Source of the DNA: Citrus sinensis
Taxonomy: Eukaryota > Streptophyta > Magnoliopsida > Sapindales > Rutaceae
Assembly: GCF_022201045.2 (NCBI RefSeq)
Contig: NC_068564.1
Coordinates: 33,385,001 to 33,449,000 of the forward strand
Reading direction: 5' to 3'
Length of the DNA: 64,000 nt
Part shown: piece by piece, positions 52,778-64,000 of the stretch
Layout of the letters: each line of letters begins with the position of its first letter
Numbering within the stretch: position 1 is the first letter of the stretch
Notes under the pieces: generated by a model
Told to the model about the DNA's origin: nothing
Seen by the model: the letters and a program-made list of their open reading frames with translations, nothing else
Databases searched by the model: none
Made by a program: the position numbers and the translations under genes

Positions 52778-53984
52778 GGCAGCTAAAAAGAGGATTTCTT
52801 TCTTTTTAATCTTTTTCTTCCCCCTTTTTGTTGAATTCTGCAAAAGGAAATTTTTATGAACTTCGTGGCATGAAATTTTAGCCTGTTGATAGGGCATGTT
52901 TGTGTTTAAATACATAGATAGAAGGCAATAAAAGATATAAGAGAGAGGGTGAAGCATAAAGATTATGAAGATAGATGGATATTTTTTAAACTGACCCTGT
53001 GGGAGTGAAGAGAAAGATTGTGAATAAGGGAGAAGATTAGGTTCCTCTTGTGGTTATTATATCACAGATAATGGAAGTTAATATATATTCTTCTCAACAA
53101 AGGAATCCTGTGCTTGATGATTATTAGACCAAATATATATATCAAGTAAAATTTTAATGTTACGATATCATAGATGCGCATGTTATAAGATGGTCAGAAA
53201 TAATTTGGCAAATTAATTGGTTGATTTACGGTAAATTATAAGTAATTTACTGGATGCCTTCAACTTCAAATAACATTTTATTGAAATATATAAAAGAAAT
53301 CGTTTCTCGCTTATTTAGTTAAAATTCCTATTTTAGTAAATCTTAATAAATCAATAAGAAAATATATCAATCAGATTTTGTATGGTTGGAATTAATAGGC
53401 ACCTCGTCATGAAGCCAGTACAGAATTGTATCAACTCTAAAATAAAATTTAGGATAAAAGTAATAATTTTAGGTGGATTCAATAAATAAATAAGAGACTC
53501 AAAAATCAAGCAATTAAGAAATTTGTCAAAGAGTACTATATTTGTGAATTCAAAAAATCTCACCCAATAATTCTATCATGTAGCGCTCTTCCTCTATCTT
53601 GATTCCCCCAGTAACACATATTAAAAACAATTATTACCCAAAAAGAAAAATATAATAAATCAAAGCATATTTTAGTCATTCAGTCAAGAATTGTAAAATG
53701 ATTTCCTTCAACGAAACAAAAAGATTACGCGCATTTGATGATGAGGTATTCAATCAACTATGCTTATGCGAAGACACAATATTTTGAATATTGCAAAATT
53801 TTCGTGCGTCTTGATCACACAAACACACACACACACACAAATAATGACACAATAACACACACAATGTTAATTTTAGGTAAAGGAGCAATACTTGCTTTAG
53901 AGGGTCGACTTTAATTAATCAAAATATTTCCTTGAAAGACATTTTTAAAGGGCTATGGCGTGTTTGTGGGTGCGTGTGTGTGTA
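52778..53984. other. Intergenic DNA between the two protease copies
   Basis: AT-rich, with a short (AC)n run at about 53822-53839. The part just upstream of the broken copy resembles the leader of the intact copy, so the duplication included promoter sequence. No other gene seen. Confidence 0.4.
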
Positions 53985-55337
53985 TCAATCATCAGCAAGA
54001 AGCTCGCAGTCAATTCTTTGGAAATACAATTGTTTGCTTACAAGGTCATAAGCTACATTATAATTCTGTTGAGCTATCATCCCTATAATAGACAAATCTT
54101 TAAACCTTTCACCATTAATATCACTTGGACCAACAGCCAAGCAAAACACAGAGGAAGACTCCTGGTAAAATACACTTTCAGCATCAAGAACCAAATCAGC
54201 CCCGCCAGCAAAATGAAATGCCATCGCCGGAAAACCTTGAAGATCTCGATTAATGTTCCCGGAATAGCACAAATGCCACGCCGGATCCATTGGGTAACTT
54301 GGCAATAGCCCTTGAAACAGATCTTCGACCTCTTTGCGTAGTGTTTGATACGCGCTTGGGACTAGCCAAGTTAGTGTAGTACCAGAATCGATGAAAACTC
54401 CAGCATCAGACCAAGTATCATTTTTCTTGAATAAATTTGGATCAATATCAAGCATTTTCTCCCCAAGACTTATTCCTTCAAGTGTAACATAATAAGATCC
54501 ATCAATGACAGACATTGGGGTTGAATCACCTTCAAGTATTGCTCCTTCGCCTAATATTAACATGTTATATGCATACTCAAAATAATTTAAGTTACCAATG
54601 CAATATGAAAATTTAGAGCCAACTTTTTCTACAAGTGAGTGTGTGCTGGAAGTTGCTGGGCCAAGTCCAAATACTCCTGTAAATTGTTCATCGCTAAAAT
54701 GTGCATTGTTATGGCTACACCCAAATCCTACATCATATAAAAATGTCTTGCCTTCGTCTGATGTCTCAAAGTTGAATTGCTCACTGCCAATGGTTCCTTG
54801 TGAATCAGGACCGTTTGTGTATCGAATATTGTACCAGCATTCATCAGGATATCCGCCGCAATCATTTGTGCAGTAACTGGAGTCGCAAGGCAAAGTGGCG
54901 TACGTGAGTGATTTAGAAGGATCAAAAGTTGTTGCACCACATTGTTCACAGGGCTGGCATTTAACCCATATGAGGCTACTGCCGGTGTCCAAGACGGCGA
55001 GCTGCGGAACGGGTGGCTGACCGATGGAGAAGTTCACGTAAAATACAGGAACAGTAGAGATTCCAGGATGAAGATGAGCTCGAGTGTCATGAGCTTTCTG
55101 AGATGATTTTTGGGACAAATAAATGAAACGAGCCATTGACATGTTTAGAGTGCGTTGAGCTTGTGCGTCAACGGTGTCATTAGGGTTGTATAAGAGAGAG
55201 TCCCGGTGAAGAAGCTTGGTGACTAAGCGTTTAGGTTTCCCGGCGGCGGGTGCGGCGGTTGTTGAAGTGAAAATACGGGTGCTTGTGAAAGGTAAGGTAA
55301 TGAGTGAAAGAAGTAATATTGCGTGTGAAGATGGCAT
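53985..55337 (-). CDS. Nepenthesin-type (A1B) aspartic protease, CDR1-like
   Basis: An intronless gene of 450 codons. Signal peptide at about residues 1-28, then a propeptide with KRLVTKLLHRDSLLYNPN, typical of plant atypical aspartic proteases near CDR1. Catalytic motifs LDTGSSLIW (D117) and IDSGTTLTW (D317) are both present. The Cys-rich nepenthesin insert lies between about 127 and 170 (CQPCEQC, CDSSYCTNDC, DECWYNIRY). Other family blocks are FGCSHNN, GVFGLG, FSYCIGNL and FCLAVGPS, with SIIGMIAQQNYNVAYDL at the end. Arabidopsis CDR1 is apoplastic and works in pathogen defence; a similar secreted role is an inference. Lack of introns is normal for this subgroup. A broken duplicate lies about 1.2 kb downstream. 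Confidence 0.95.
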   Translation of the reverse strand: MPSSHAILLLSLITLPFTSTRIFTSTTAAPAAGKPKRLVTKLLHRDSLLYNPNDTVDAQAQRTLNMSMARFIYLSQKSSQKAHDTRAHLHPGISTVPVFYVNFSIGQPPVPQLAVLDTGSSLIWVKCQPCEQCGATTFDPSKSLTYATLPCDSSYCTNDCGGYPDECWYNIRYTNGPDSQGTIGSEQFNFETSDEGKTFLYDVGFGCSHNNAHFSDEQFTGVFGLGPATSSTHSLVEKVGSKFSYCIGNLNYFEYAYNMLILGEGAILEGDSTPMSVIDGSYYVTLEGISLGEKMLDIDPNLFKKNDTWSDAGVFIDSGTTLTWLVPSAYQTLRKEVEDLFQGLLPSYPMDPAWHLCYSGNINRDLQGFPAMAFHFAGGADLVLDAESVFYQESSSVFCLAVGPSDINGERFKDLSIIGMIAQQNYNVAYDLVSKQLYFQRIDCELLADD

Positions 55338-56754
55338 GATAAATGGAAATTAATTTGAATTTCTTGGTATGAAAGTTTAGTTGTTGATAGGAGGGAGATA
55401 GATACATGGTTGTGTGCATATATACAAATATAGAAGGTAAAAGAGAAAAAGGAAAGAACGAAGCATAAAGATGATGAAGATATAGAAAGAGAGATCTATA
55501 AATAGATGATGAAAGAAAAAAGTGTAACAAAGAGAAAGAATGTGAATATGGGACAAGGTCGGGTTCCTCTTGCGTGCATAATTAATCTAAGAGAAAGGAG
55601 GTTTATGAATTAAAATTCGCTCATAATATCTGTTTCTCCTAAATAAAACAAAATCTTGTAATTTGATGATAATTATTAGACAAAAATACAAAAGTAATTA
55701 AATTTCAAAGATTACATTATCATAAATGCATACGTAGCGCAATTAAGTTCTTTAAAAACATATGGCAAATCGAAAGGATTATAGAAGTAAGCTAATTAGT
55801 GGCGGGCTGGCTAATGGTTTTTATTTTATTTTTAGGATAAATAATATTCTCGATTAATTATTGATGATTTGTTGGAAATTCTTAAGATGATTGAACTCAA
55901 ATACTTGATCTATCAAAATTGAAATATTATTTTACTGAAATATACGAAAGAGAGATCATGCATCAACACTTAATTACGTGCTTAATTATGGTTAAAACGC
56001 CTATTTAATAATTCTCAGTTATAAGCGAAAAGAAATTTGGCCAATCACAAAGCACATAACCGCGAAGCTAATGGTGCCAACTTTAAAATAGAACTTCAAA
56101 TAAAAGAAATTAAAAAAAAATTAATGTGAATTTGATAAACATGACATGTGATGTAAATTCGACACTTGTCCAATATTTATTCCTTTGTCCAATATAACGC
56201 CATATTGATTTAAATCAATGATCAATTGGCCATACCAAACAAGATTAAGAACAATTATTAAGACCCATTCCTAAGAGACACACTAATGGACAAAATATTG
56301 AAGTATCAAATTAATCATCAAAAACGTCCATTGACATTTAGATTAACTTCATTCACTCTCTTTCTTTTATTTTTGCCAAGCCAGCTCTAATTTTGCTGTC
56401 ACGTTCCATCTTTAGGCATGAAAAACCATATCCTTATCTTTGCAACGCTCATAATCTACCTCGATTATTCCCAAACTAGCCCTAAATTAAAACAATTCTT
56501 ACCCTGAGAACCTAATAAGACAGACGACAATTAAGTCATTCAATCAAGAATTGTAAATAGTTCTTCACATGAAACAAGAAGATTTACGTTGTTTAATTAT
56601 ATTTCACACTTCAAACCCAATCAGAAAGTAAATGGGTTCGGCCAAGTGTCATACATGAACTGCTTCGAGCAATCCGAACCTCATCACAAAATCATCTTTA
56701 CAAATGATTGTTTGCCAAGTGTCCCAAACCTTAGTCTAAACCTAAACCCAGCAA

Positions 56755-56762
56755 CTATAAAG
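56755..56762 (+). promoter_or_regulatory. Putative TATA box of the phytocyanin gene
   Basis: CTATAAAG lies about 76-83 bp ahead of the start codon in otherwise non-coding sequence, a normal plant spacing. Called from consensus and position. Confidence 0.55.
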
Positions 56763-56837
56763 GGCACAACCCTAGGCCACTCTCGTTACTTGCATTGTTC
56801 TTCTTCTCCTTTCTCCATCATCATTACTGTCTAAGCA

Positions 56838-57706
56838 ATGGCTTCTTCCAGGTTTTTTATCAGCATTTTAGCCCTCACGTGTTTCTTATTTACCTCTGAA
56901 GCCAAGGAAATTCTTGTGGGAGGCAAAGAAAATTCATGGTCAATTCCTCCATCTCCTGACTTTCTCAATCTTTGGGCAGAGAAAACCCGGTTCAGAATTG
57001 GCGATTCTCTCAGTAATTTCTCTTCAAATTCTTATACTTTGTTAATCTTATATTTATCTCACTTAGTTTGCTATATATAAACTCTAATTTTCCATCACTT
57101 TACTAATATCATATTTCTAATAATATCTCTTCTTCTTTTTTTAAATCTTGTTTCAGTTCATTAACATGGCACCAGAGTCATGGTCTCAAAGTATCGTATT
57201 AGAACCCTCATGTCTTGGTTAATTTTTTGGATGTACAGATGATAAATCAGTTGTACTCACAATCCCAATTTGAGATTTTCCATTTCATGCATTTGTTTGC
57301 ATAAAGATTCATAAATTTTCCCTCACCTTTTATCATCGTACACTAATTTTTTTTTTTTTTAATGTTAGTGTTTAAGTTTGATGGCAAGACTGATTCAGTG
57401 CTACAAGTGACAAGAGATGATTATAACAGCTGCAACAAATCAAAACCAATCAAAGAATACAAAGATGGGAACACAAAGATCGAACTGAGCCGATCAGGGC
57501 CACATTACTTCATCAGCGGCGCCGACGGTAATTGTGAGAAGGGAGAGAAACTTTTTGTGGTGGTCATGTCTAACAAATTCAAGTCTTTCAATGCTCCGGC
57601 ATCTGCTCCGGCGCCGGCTCCTAATCAGAACAGTGCTGCTGGCGATGAATTCAAGTTAGGGTTTAAGGGTGTAATAACTCTCCTAGCTGGGTTTGCTTTG
57701 TTTTAA
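56838..57706 (+). CDS. ENODL: Early nodulin-like phytocyanin (ENODL), GPI-anchored
   Basis: Two exons (56838-57012, 57369-57706) join in phase to 170 residues. Signal peptide 1-22, ending SEAKE. The plastocyanin-like domain follows (ILVGGKENSWSIPPSPDFLN, FRIGDSL, LQVTRDDYNSCNKS, GPHYFISGADGNCEKGEKL), with the two Cys that form the family disulfide. The usual copper ligands are missing: the expected His, Cys, His and Met/Gln positions read Asp, Ser, Asn and Glu, as in ENODL proteins, so it should not bind copper. An Ala-Pro stretch (APASAPAPAP) is a likely arabinogalactan glycosylation site, and a hydrophobic tail fits a GPI anchor, placing it on the outer plasma membrane. From memory ENODL11 and ENODL12 (At2g23990, At4g30590) sit at the same place in Arabidopsis. 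Confidence 0.93.
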
Positions 57707-59440
57707 GATAAAAATAAGATCTCTTGAGATTTGTGAGATCAAAACTGTGTTTTGAAGATAATTTTTGCTTTGAGATACTTTTAGATTACGTTACGACGTT
57801 TTGAGGATCTTTACTTAAATTCTTAAGCTCATATATATTAGGTATTGTGATGATAAATCTTCTTCTGATTACTTGCCTTTTCATGATTTATTTTTGCTTG
57901 AAGAGGAAGTTTGGTGATTAAAGTACTTACATGTTAAGCAATTTAAATAGCGGGTTGAAAATTAATTCAAATTGTTGTACCAAAATTGGAATAATTCATA
58001 AGAGATCTGCTTCTTTAAGTTCATAAATTAGTTTGATGCAATAAATTTTTTTTTTAAAAAAATTGATTTGACCAAAAAATACCTTTTTTTTTTTTTTAAG
58101 GATAAAAATGCCTTGTTAATAAGCCTTAGGTTTTTTTTTTAATATTTTTCTGTTCAAAAAATTAAAAATAAGTTAGTAGGGCAGAAACATCATTTTGTAA
58201 TTAATTTGTAGGAACATAGATGCTACTTTATATAAATTGTAGGGATAGAAAGGTCTTTTTGTAAAATTATAGGGGTAGAAATGTTATTTTATAACTAATT
58301 TACTATTTCTATTAAACTTAACAGTAAAAGTTAATTGAATATCACCCATTTAATTATTTTCAAAAATAAATCTTTTTTTTTTTTAATTTGTCAAAACATA
58401 TGCCATTCAGGGATAATTAACCCAATATATAATTCTATGAAAAGTAATAATTGTAGTTGTTGAAATGGTAGGTATGCTTAGGTGGGGTTGGTTTTGGAAA
58501 GTGTTCACGGCGATTAAAAGGGGATTTTATAGGGGATAGAGAGGGGTTAAGGATTTATAGATGATGTTTAGAGTATTTTCGCAGGTAAGGAGAAATTATT
58601 AGATGAGATTCTTGCACGTGAGATATAGAAGAAGAAAAGAAATTAAAAGAGAAGTCTTATTTCCTTTGGAATCAATATGCATCAGTAAGACAGTAACTAG
58701 TGTGTGTTTTTTTTTTTAAAAAAAAAAAATTGTCAAATACAAAAATTAATAAGTCTTGATCATATTCGTGATAGGGTATCGTAGAAATTAAAGAGAATAA
58801 ATGCCTTAAAAAGAGGACAAAAATTTGTAGAAATCCAATTGAAGTTATTTATCAGTTTCTCTTGCTTAATTATGGAAGTTATCCCGCATTTTAAAGTGCG
58901 CACTTGTCCAATATAGTTGCTGCCTATTTCTTAATAACTCGACATTAAATTTAATTAATCACATATTCTGCTTTTTCCCTCTTTTTTGGATACACAACTA
59001 CATATTGTGTTATTAACTTATTACAGTCTGTTCTAGTTATGGATGGTCGCACTTTAACTACACCGGGTGTTTCTGATTTGGGCCTCAGTTGGGCCCCTAA
59101 TTCGCCCCAATCTCAAATTTGATACTCTTTCAGGCCTTGTAGAAGCCCACTAATTTACATGGAAAATCATGAGCACAAAATACGAAATCTAAAATCTTCT
59201 TCCTTTCCCTGTTTTCCTCCTAATAATTCAATGGACATAAATGCTCAGATATCACCGCAATATTTCTCTTCATTTTGACACTTGTAAGCTCTTTCTTTCT
59301 GTTCACTTCTCTATGAGTATGTCTATTACCCAAAATTTCACATCGTTTATTATTATTAAAAGTGTAGCAACTTTTTAAAAACAAAATTTTTCAGGCAAAA
59401 TTTTGTTCTGGGTCTGCTAAAAGAAGTCCCATTTTGGTAA
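57707..59440. other. Intergenic DNA before APO1
   Basis: No gene seen. It contains poly-T/A runs and a four-copy short tandem repeat listed separately. The last 250 bp probably hold the APO1 promoter and leader. Confidence 0.4.
58179..58302. repeat. Four diverged copies of a 31-bp tandem repeat
   Basis: Units begin GGCAGAAACATCATTTTGTA (58179), GGAACATAGATGCTACTTTA (58211), GGGATAGAAAGGTCTTTTTG (58242) and GGGGTAGAAATGTTATTTTA (58272). Each ends in an AT-rich AATTTGTA-like block, with a spacing of 30-32 bp. They resemble the internal repeat of a degraded non-autonomous transposon, but no ends could be fixed. Confidence 0.7.
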
Positions 59441-61990
59441 ATGGATTTATTATCTTGTGGCAAAGTAACAGTTTTCCCTCAACCCAAAGCGGGAACCTCC
59501 ATTTTTACACGGAATTCACGACTTAACCTTCACTCAGGTCTTAGCTCTCTTCATTCTTTGAAGGTATGCACATTTTGAAGTTCATAGTGCTTCTTTTCCT
59601 GTTTGTCTTTTTTTCTCTATATGAAACTTAAATTTGACCTTTTTTAATGTTACTGAAATTTGTTTATCTGCGCTTTTTATTTGTACTTTTGTCTAAGAAT
59701 TGGTATGTTTTAACTCAGTGGCTATTATTTCAATTTGTCATATTTGAAGAATTAGCTAGAATTGATTGTGCATGTTATGATTAAATTGAGATGTTGTGGC
59801 TTTTAATTCGGAGCTGCTGTGGAATGGAATCAATAGTAGTCATGTGCAAGTTGTTAATTTGTTATGCCTTTAAAATTAAGCTAAAGCATGACAGTTTCAA
59901 ACTGGTCCTTAGTCTCAGTGAGATTGATGTCTGATTCTGAAATTCGTCGATAAAGTATTCAAATTTTGCTGGATAGTTTAGTTCCATTTGGCCTTGCCTA
60001 GTTTCTAATCAATTGGAGAGATGATCCATTCACATTGCAAAAGAAACTTTCATGTGGGTTGCCTTGTGTTGTAGAATAAGAGGTAATGGGTTCCCTTGTG
60101 TTGTGGAATAAGAGATAAGGTTATTGAGCTAGCATGTCATCTGTTGTATCATAGGCCAACTTTATTCTGTGGCCCTATAAAACCTGACATTAATGCTGCT
60201 ACAAATTTTGATAACTATCAATTTTTGATGGTTTACTGAATAATTGTAACCTCATGAAGTTTCTGTAAAGTTTCTGAGTTAATATTTCTGCAGCTTAGTA
60301 GCGGAAAATATAAACTTCAATTAAAGTCTAGAGTTCCATCGAAAAAGTTGCAGCATCCATATGCTTTGGCTGCTAGACAGGATTATCCGCAAAATGCAGA
60401 TTTACCTCGGCAGTACTCAAAGAGAGAAAAGAAGCCATTTCCAATTCCTATAGTGGAGCTGAGGCGAGCTGCTAGAGCAAGGGCCAAAAATCGGAGTGGC
60501 CAACCCAGAAGACCAGTCCCACCTCCAAAAAGAGGGTTGCTGGTTAAAAACCTTATACCAGTGGCCTATGATGTGTTAAATGCGAGAATTACATTGATTA
60601 ACAATCTCAAGAAGCTCTGGAAAGTGGTGCCTGTGCATGCTTGCGTGTAAGTTTCCACATCTTTGTCACTAATTTCATCTTTTATATTTCAATAAGTGTT
60701 AGTTCAGAAATAATAAATATTAGTTAAATTACTGTTGTGTGTAATCACATTTTATGCCCTTGTATAAGTGGATGGCATAGAATTTATGGCCGGTTTATGG
60801 CCATGCCAAAAAATGATCTTGTACAATTTTCACATTTGTTTTTCCTCATTGGCTGTGGTGTCATAAGAAGTAAATGGTGTATCAGAAGATCTAACTGATT
60901 CATATGTGGTGAACATTTGATACAGATGATTTAGATCATTTGTGATGTTAGAACTCTATCTTCTACTTCGGTGGAGATTCTTGAACATGTCTATGGTTAA
61001 TAGTTCCTCCTGTAAGCAATCTAGTAAAGAATGTTGGACATTACGAACTGTTGCAGGCCGCACTTTAATGTACTTTTGTAGAAGTATTTTGATCATTCAG
61101 ACTATTATAGTGAATATGATGTATGACCCTGCCTAATAATGCATTTGCTGTTCTGCAGATTTTGTAATGAAATTCACGTGGGACCTGTTGGACATCGTTT
61201 CAAGTCATGCAAAGGCCCTGATTCTGCCTTTCGCAAGGGTCTTCATGAGTGGACAAATGCAGCCCTTGAAGATATACTTTTGCAAGTTGAAGCATACCAT
61301 CTTTTTGACCGCCTAGGAAAGCGTATTCGTCATGATGAGAGATTTTCTATTCCTCGAATTCCGGCTGTGACTGAGCTTTGCATCCAAGCTGGTGTGGAAA
61401 TTCCTGAATTTCCCACGAAAAGGAGACGAAAGCCAATCATCCGCATAGGTAGAAAAGAATTTATTGATGCTGATGAAAGCGATCTGCCAGAACCTGATCC
61501 ACCTGTTCCATTAAAACCGATTTTAACTGAAATACCGGATTCTGAAATAGTAGCCCCATCCAATGAAGAAGAAACAGTTTTGCTTGCGGAAGAAACACTT
61601 CAAGTATGGGAAAAGATGCGGGGAGGAGCTAGGAGGCTAATGATGATGTACCCAGTGAGGGTTTGTGGATATTGCCCAGAGGTGCATGTGGGTCCATCTG
61701 GACACAAGGCGCAGAACTGCGGCGCCTTTAAGCACCAACAACGTAATGGCCAACATGGTTGGCAAGCAGCAGTTCTCGATGACTTGATACCGCCGAGATA
61801 TGTCTGGCATGTTCCTGATGTGAACGGGCCTCCGTTAAGACGGGAGTTCAAAAGCTTTTACGGACAAGCCCCTGCCGTGGTAGAAATATGTGTTCAGGCT
61901 GGGGCAGCAGTGCCAGAGCAATACAAGCCAACCATGAGATTAGATGTTGGGATCCCTACAAGTATTCGAGAAGCTGAAATGGTGGTTTGA
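59441..61990 (+). CDS. APO1: APO1, plastid protein needed for 4Fe-4S photosystem I assembly
   Basis: Three exons (59441-59563, 60294-60646, 61159-61990) join in phase to 435 residues. APO1 is a chloroplast protein required for photosystem I accumulation, linked to plastid [4Fe-4S] clusters and later to splicing of plastid introns. Residues 1 to about 50 are a Ser/Leu/Arg-rich transit peptide (MDLLSCGKVTVFPQPKAGTS). KREKKPFPIPIVELRRAARA and PPPKRGLLVKNLIPVA are family blocks. The two APO motifs are visible: C158, C161, H165, H171, C176 (CVFCNEIHVGPVGH) and C328, C331, H335, H341, C346 (CGYCPEVHVGPSGH), each followed by an HxW (HEW, HGW). The C-terminus IREAEMVV matches APO1 rather than its paralogues, from memory. 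The first exon was chosen from the transit peptide and an in-phase donor. Confidence 0.95.
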
Positions 61991-62554
61991 GTTGCTTTGT
62001 ACACATATTATTGTTTGTTTAAAACAAAATATAAAGTTGTAGTGGGGTTTATTGAAATGAAATGCAATGAACTTGTAACTATATCTTGCATCGATTTCTT
62101 GTTTTATTCAGAACCGAAGATATTAAAGACTTGTAAGTAGAAAAATTAAACTTGAAACCTGTATCATTATCTTGTATGCTACTTGTCTGCTAGACTGCTA
62201 GAGCTGACTGATAATTTCTATGCATGGCAGCCATTCCATAGTAGGTAGGACTAGGAGGTGTTGGACCAGCCAGGTCTACAGACTTTTCGAAACTAAATAT
62301 TATCTAATTATTTCATTTTAAAAATGATTTTTCTTATCAACGTGGCAACCGGGACTAAAGGCCCAGGTTTTCTTAGGCCCACCCCATCCCATAAAGTTTC
62401 ACGAAAGCAGAAAGACGAAAAAGATTAAGACGCACATTCTGTTCCCAATCAAAAGTCTGGATTTTTACAATCTCTTTAAAAAGAATATAATTGGGAAAAA
62501 AAAAAAAAAAGGCAGAAAGATAAGGGCACTAAACGCACTTTCGTTGCTTCTTCC

Positions 62555-64000
62555 ATGGAAGTCGCTGCTGCTTATCCTTCCTTGAGTTTACTTCATCTCC
62601 GTAAGCTCTCCCGCTCTCTTTATACGTGAAAGAACGCATCACTCATTTTACACATTTTTTTTAGTGATCTAATTTCTTATTTTCTCTGCTTATCAATTTT
62701 CTCCAGGTTCTAGAAAGTCTTCTACGCATTCTTCTTTGTCGCGGGTAAATTTAGATTCCTCTTATTTTCTCTGTTTCTGGTAGGTATGAGTGACAGTGTG
62801 AGAGAGAAAGAATTTATGCTTTTCTGGGTATCCAAACATAAATTCTTGACAAAAGAAGACTTTCGTGGATTAATAAAACAATAATACTGTGCTTCCAGAA
62901 GCTTGTATTCCAATTGACGTGGCATCGTTATTTTATTATCTCACTGTCATATGGTGAACTGTAAGAGCACCGCCTATGTGTCAAATCAGTTGGGATCAAC
63001 TTTTTAAGCATTACTCATAACTATATTTGTTTGACGAAACAGCTTGTAAGCTTTGTGGATGTTATTTAGAGAGATATGCTGCAAGTGTTTGGATGATCCG
63101 GTTAAATCTTTTGTGCTGTAAAATTCAGTAGTTGATTGGGTGTTTAGCTTGCAAGAGCATAGATTAAATTAAATTGCTATATGCCATTCAATTAAAACTA
63201 AATCATATGAATTGTTATATTCATTCATTGCGATAAGAAGAAAAGATGAAAAATGGAAAAAAGCACAATAATCAAAAGTAATTTATTTATTGTACACGAG
63301 TTATTTGTAAATGTTTCAAATGATTCCCTATTAGTTGTTTTGGCTTTCTGCCCCTCCTGTGTGGTTGATGCCAGTGTTGACTGGAGATTATAGGATTTGA
63401 GAATCTCCTAAGGTTACTTTTTTCACTTCTTGCAGTTGTGCCCTTATAAAGGGCTTGGGTGTTCCGCATATAATCAGGCAGTTTTGAGAAATCCATATAG
63501 TTGTAAGTAACATTTTTAGCTTGTATTTTTACTTCATTTACTCACTGACGCTAAAATCTGGCATTTCAATTTTCTTATATTTGCCCGATGTTATTTGTGG
63601 CACACCCAACTTATGAAAAATTTCAGAGTTCATTTAATACGTACTTTCATGACATTTTGGGTTAAGAATATTTTGAAGAATTTACCTTCTATTAATTGAA
63701 AGGTTAACTGTAACATCTTCTGCTTTTGTTCTCACGTTGGTAACTATGTCTGATAATGGTTGGTTGAAATTACTGTATTCTCAAAGTCTTTTAAATGTTA
63801 GCAGCTGTATTGTGGTAAGTTCAACATAAAAGGATTACCAATTTCATAACACACTTGCATTTGTTGTTGCTTTTGATGGTTTGGCAGTTTTCCTTTGTGA
63901 AATCTGATATGTAACTATGTAAGAGTGAATTACAGGTGTGGTTGGGATATTCTTGCTGTTACCAGACGTGCCTGATAAACTAGATCTTTCTAATCTTTAT
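62555..64000 (+). CDS. 5' part of an unrecognised, probably plastid-targeted protein gene
   Basis: Exons at 62555-62600, 62707-62744, 63436-63502 and from 63936 to the window end join in phase. They read MEVAAAYPSLSLLHL, then a Ser/Arg-rich stretch (RSRKSSTHSSLSR), then KGLGCSAYNQAVLRNPYS, then a short hydrophobic run (CVVGIFLLLPDVPDKLDLSN) still open at 64000. The basic, Ser-rich, acid-free N-terminus fits a chloroplast transit peptide. I do not recognise the protein. Introns 2 and 3 are 691 and 433 bp. The start is the first ATG after a GC-richer leader about 560 bp beyond APO1. Confidence 0.6.

Overview
This is nuclear DNA of a flowering plant. The genes are broken into many short exons by GT-AG introns, the intergenic DNA is AT-rich, small DNA transposons are common, and several products are plant-only (APO1, an early-nodulin-like phytocyanin, a BRS1-type carboxypeptidase). 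Protein similarity points to a rosid eudicot; Citrus or a relative is my guess from memory, not a result. I reconstructed eight complete protein-coding genes with in-phase splice junctions plus one intronless gene, one gene cut by the window end, three damaged host genes, one orphan exon, and about ten DNA-transposon-derived elements, six of which have exact target-site duplications.

Layout, left to right. 0.7-2.2 kb (-): HCT-like BAHD acyltransferase with an early in-frame stop. 3.9-5.2 kb (-): SKIP1-type F-box/LRR protein. 7.9-9.3 kb (-): small RCI2/PMP3 membrane protein plus a second diverged copy of its first exon. 9.8-11.6 kb: a transposon cluster with a Mutator-type MITE and two hAT-type elements, one nested inside another MITE. 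13.1-18.3 kb (+): nuclear-type protein with two U1-like C2H2 zinc fingers and acidic tandem repeats. 20.4-22.2 kb (-): coiled-coil protein with four FDLN motifs spaced exactly 23 residues apart. 26.9-29.0 kb (+): plastid YbaB/STIC2-like protein. 29.6-33.8 kb (-): BRS1/SCPL24-like serine carboxypeptidase. 34-40.8 kb: gene-poor DNA with microsatellites. 40.8-42.1 kb (+): decaying YIF1 gene. 42.7-45.4 kb: a foldback element, a hAT element and a Pack-MULE-like element carrying a host gene fragment. 48.2-51.3 kb (+): signal recognition particle receptor alpha. 51.5-55.3 kb (-): tandem aspartic proteases, one broken and one intact. 56.8-57.7 kb (+): early nodulin-like phytocyanin. 59.4-62.0 kb (+): APO1. 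62.6 kb to the end (+): 5' part of an unrecognised gene.

The genes do not form a pathway. The shared thread is ancestry: from memory, the order phytocyanin (ENODL11/12) - SRP receptor alpha - BRS1 carboxypeptidase - YbaB/STIC2 protein - F-box/zinc-finger neighbours - RCI2 matches the duplicated Arabidopsis blocks around At4g30590-At4g30660 and At2g23990-At2g24040. The damaged genes and transposons appear to be lineage-specific additions to this conserved block.

The observations most worth a second look are the alternative or orphan RCI2 first exon, the exact 23-residue FDLN repeat, the Pack-MULE with its captured GRAS-like fragment, and a pair of Mutator-type MITEs whose near-perfect palindromes would form long hairpins.
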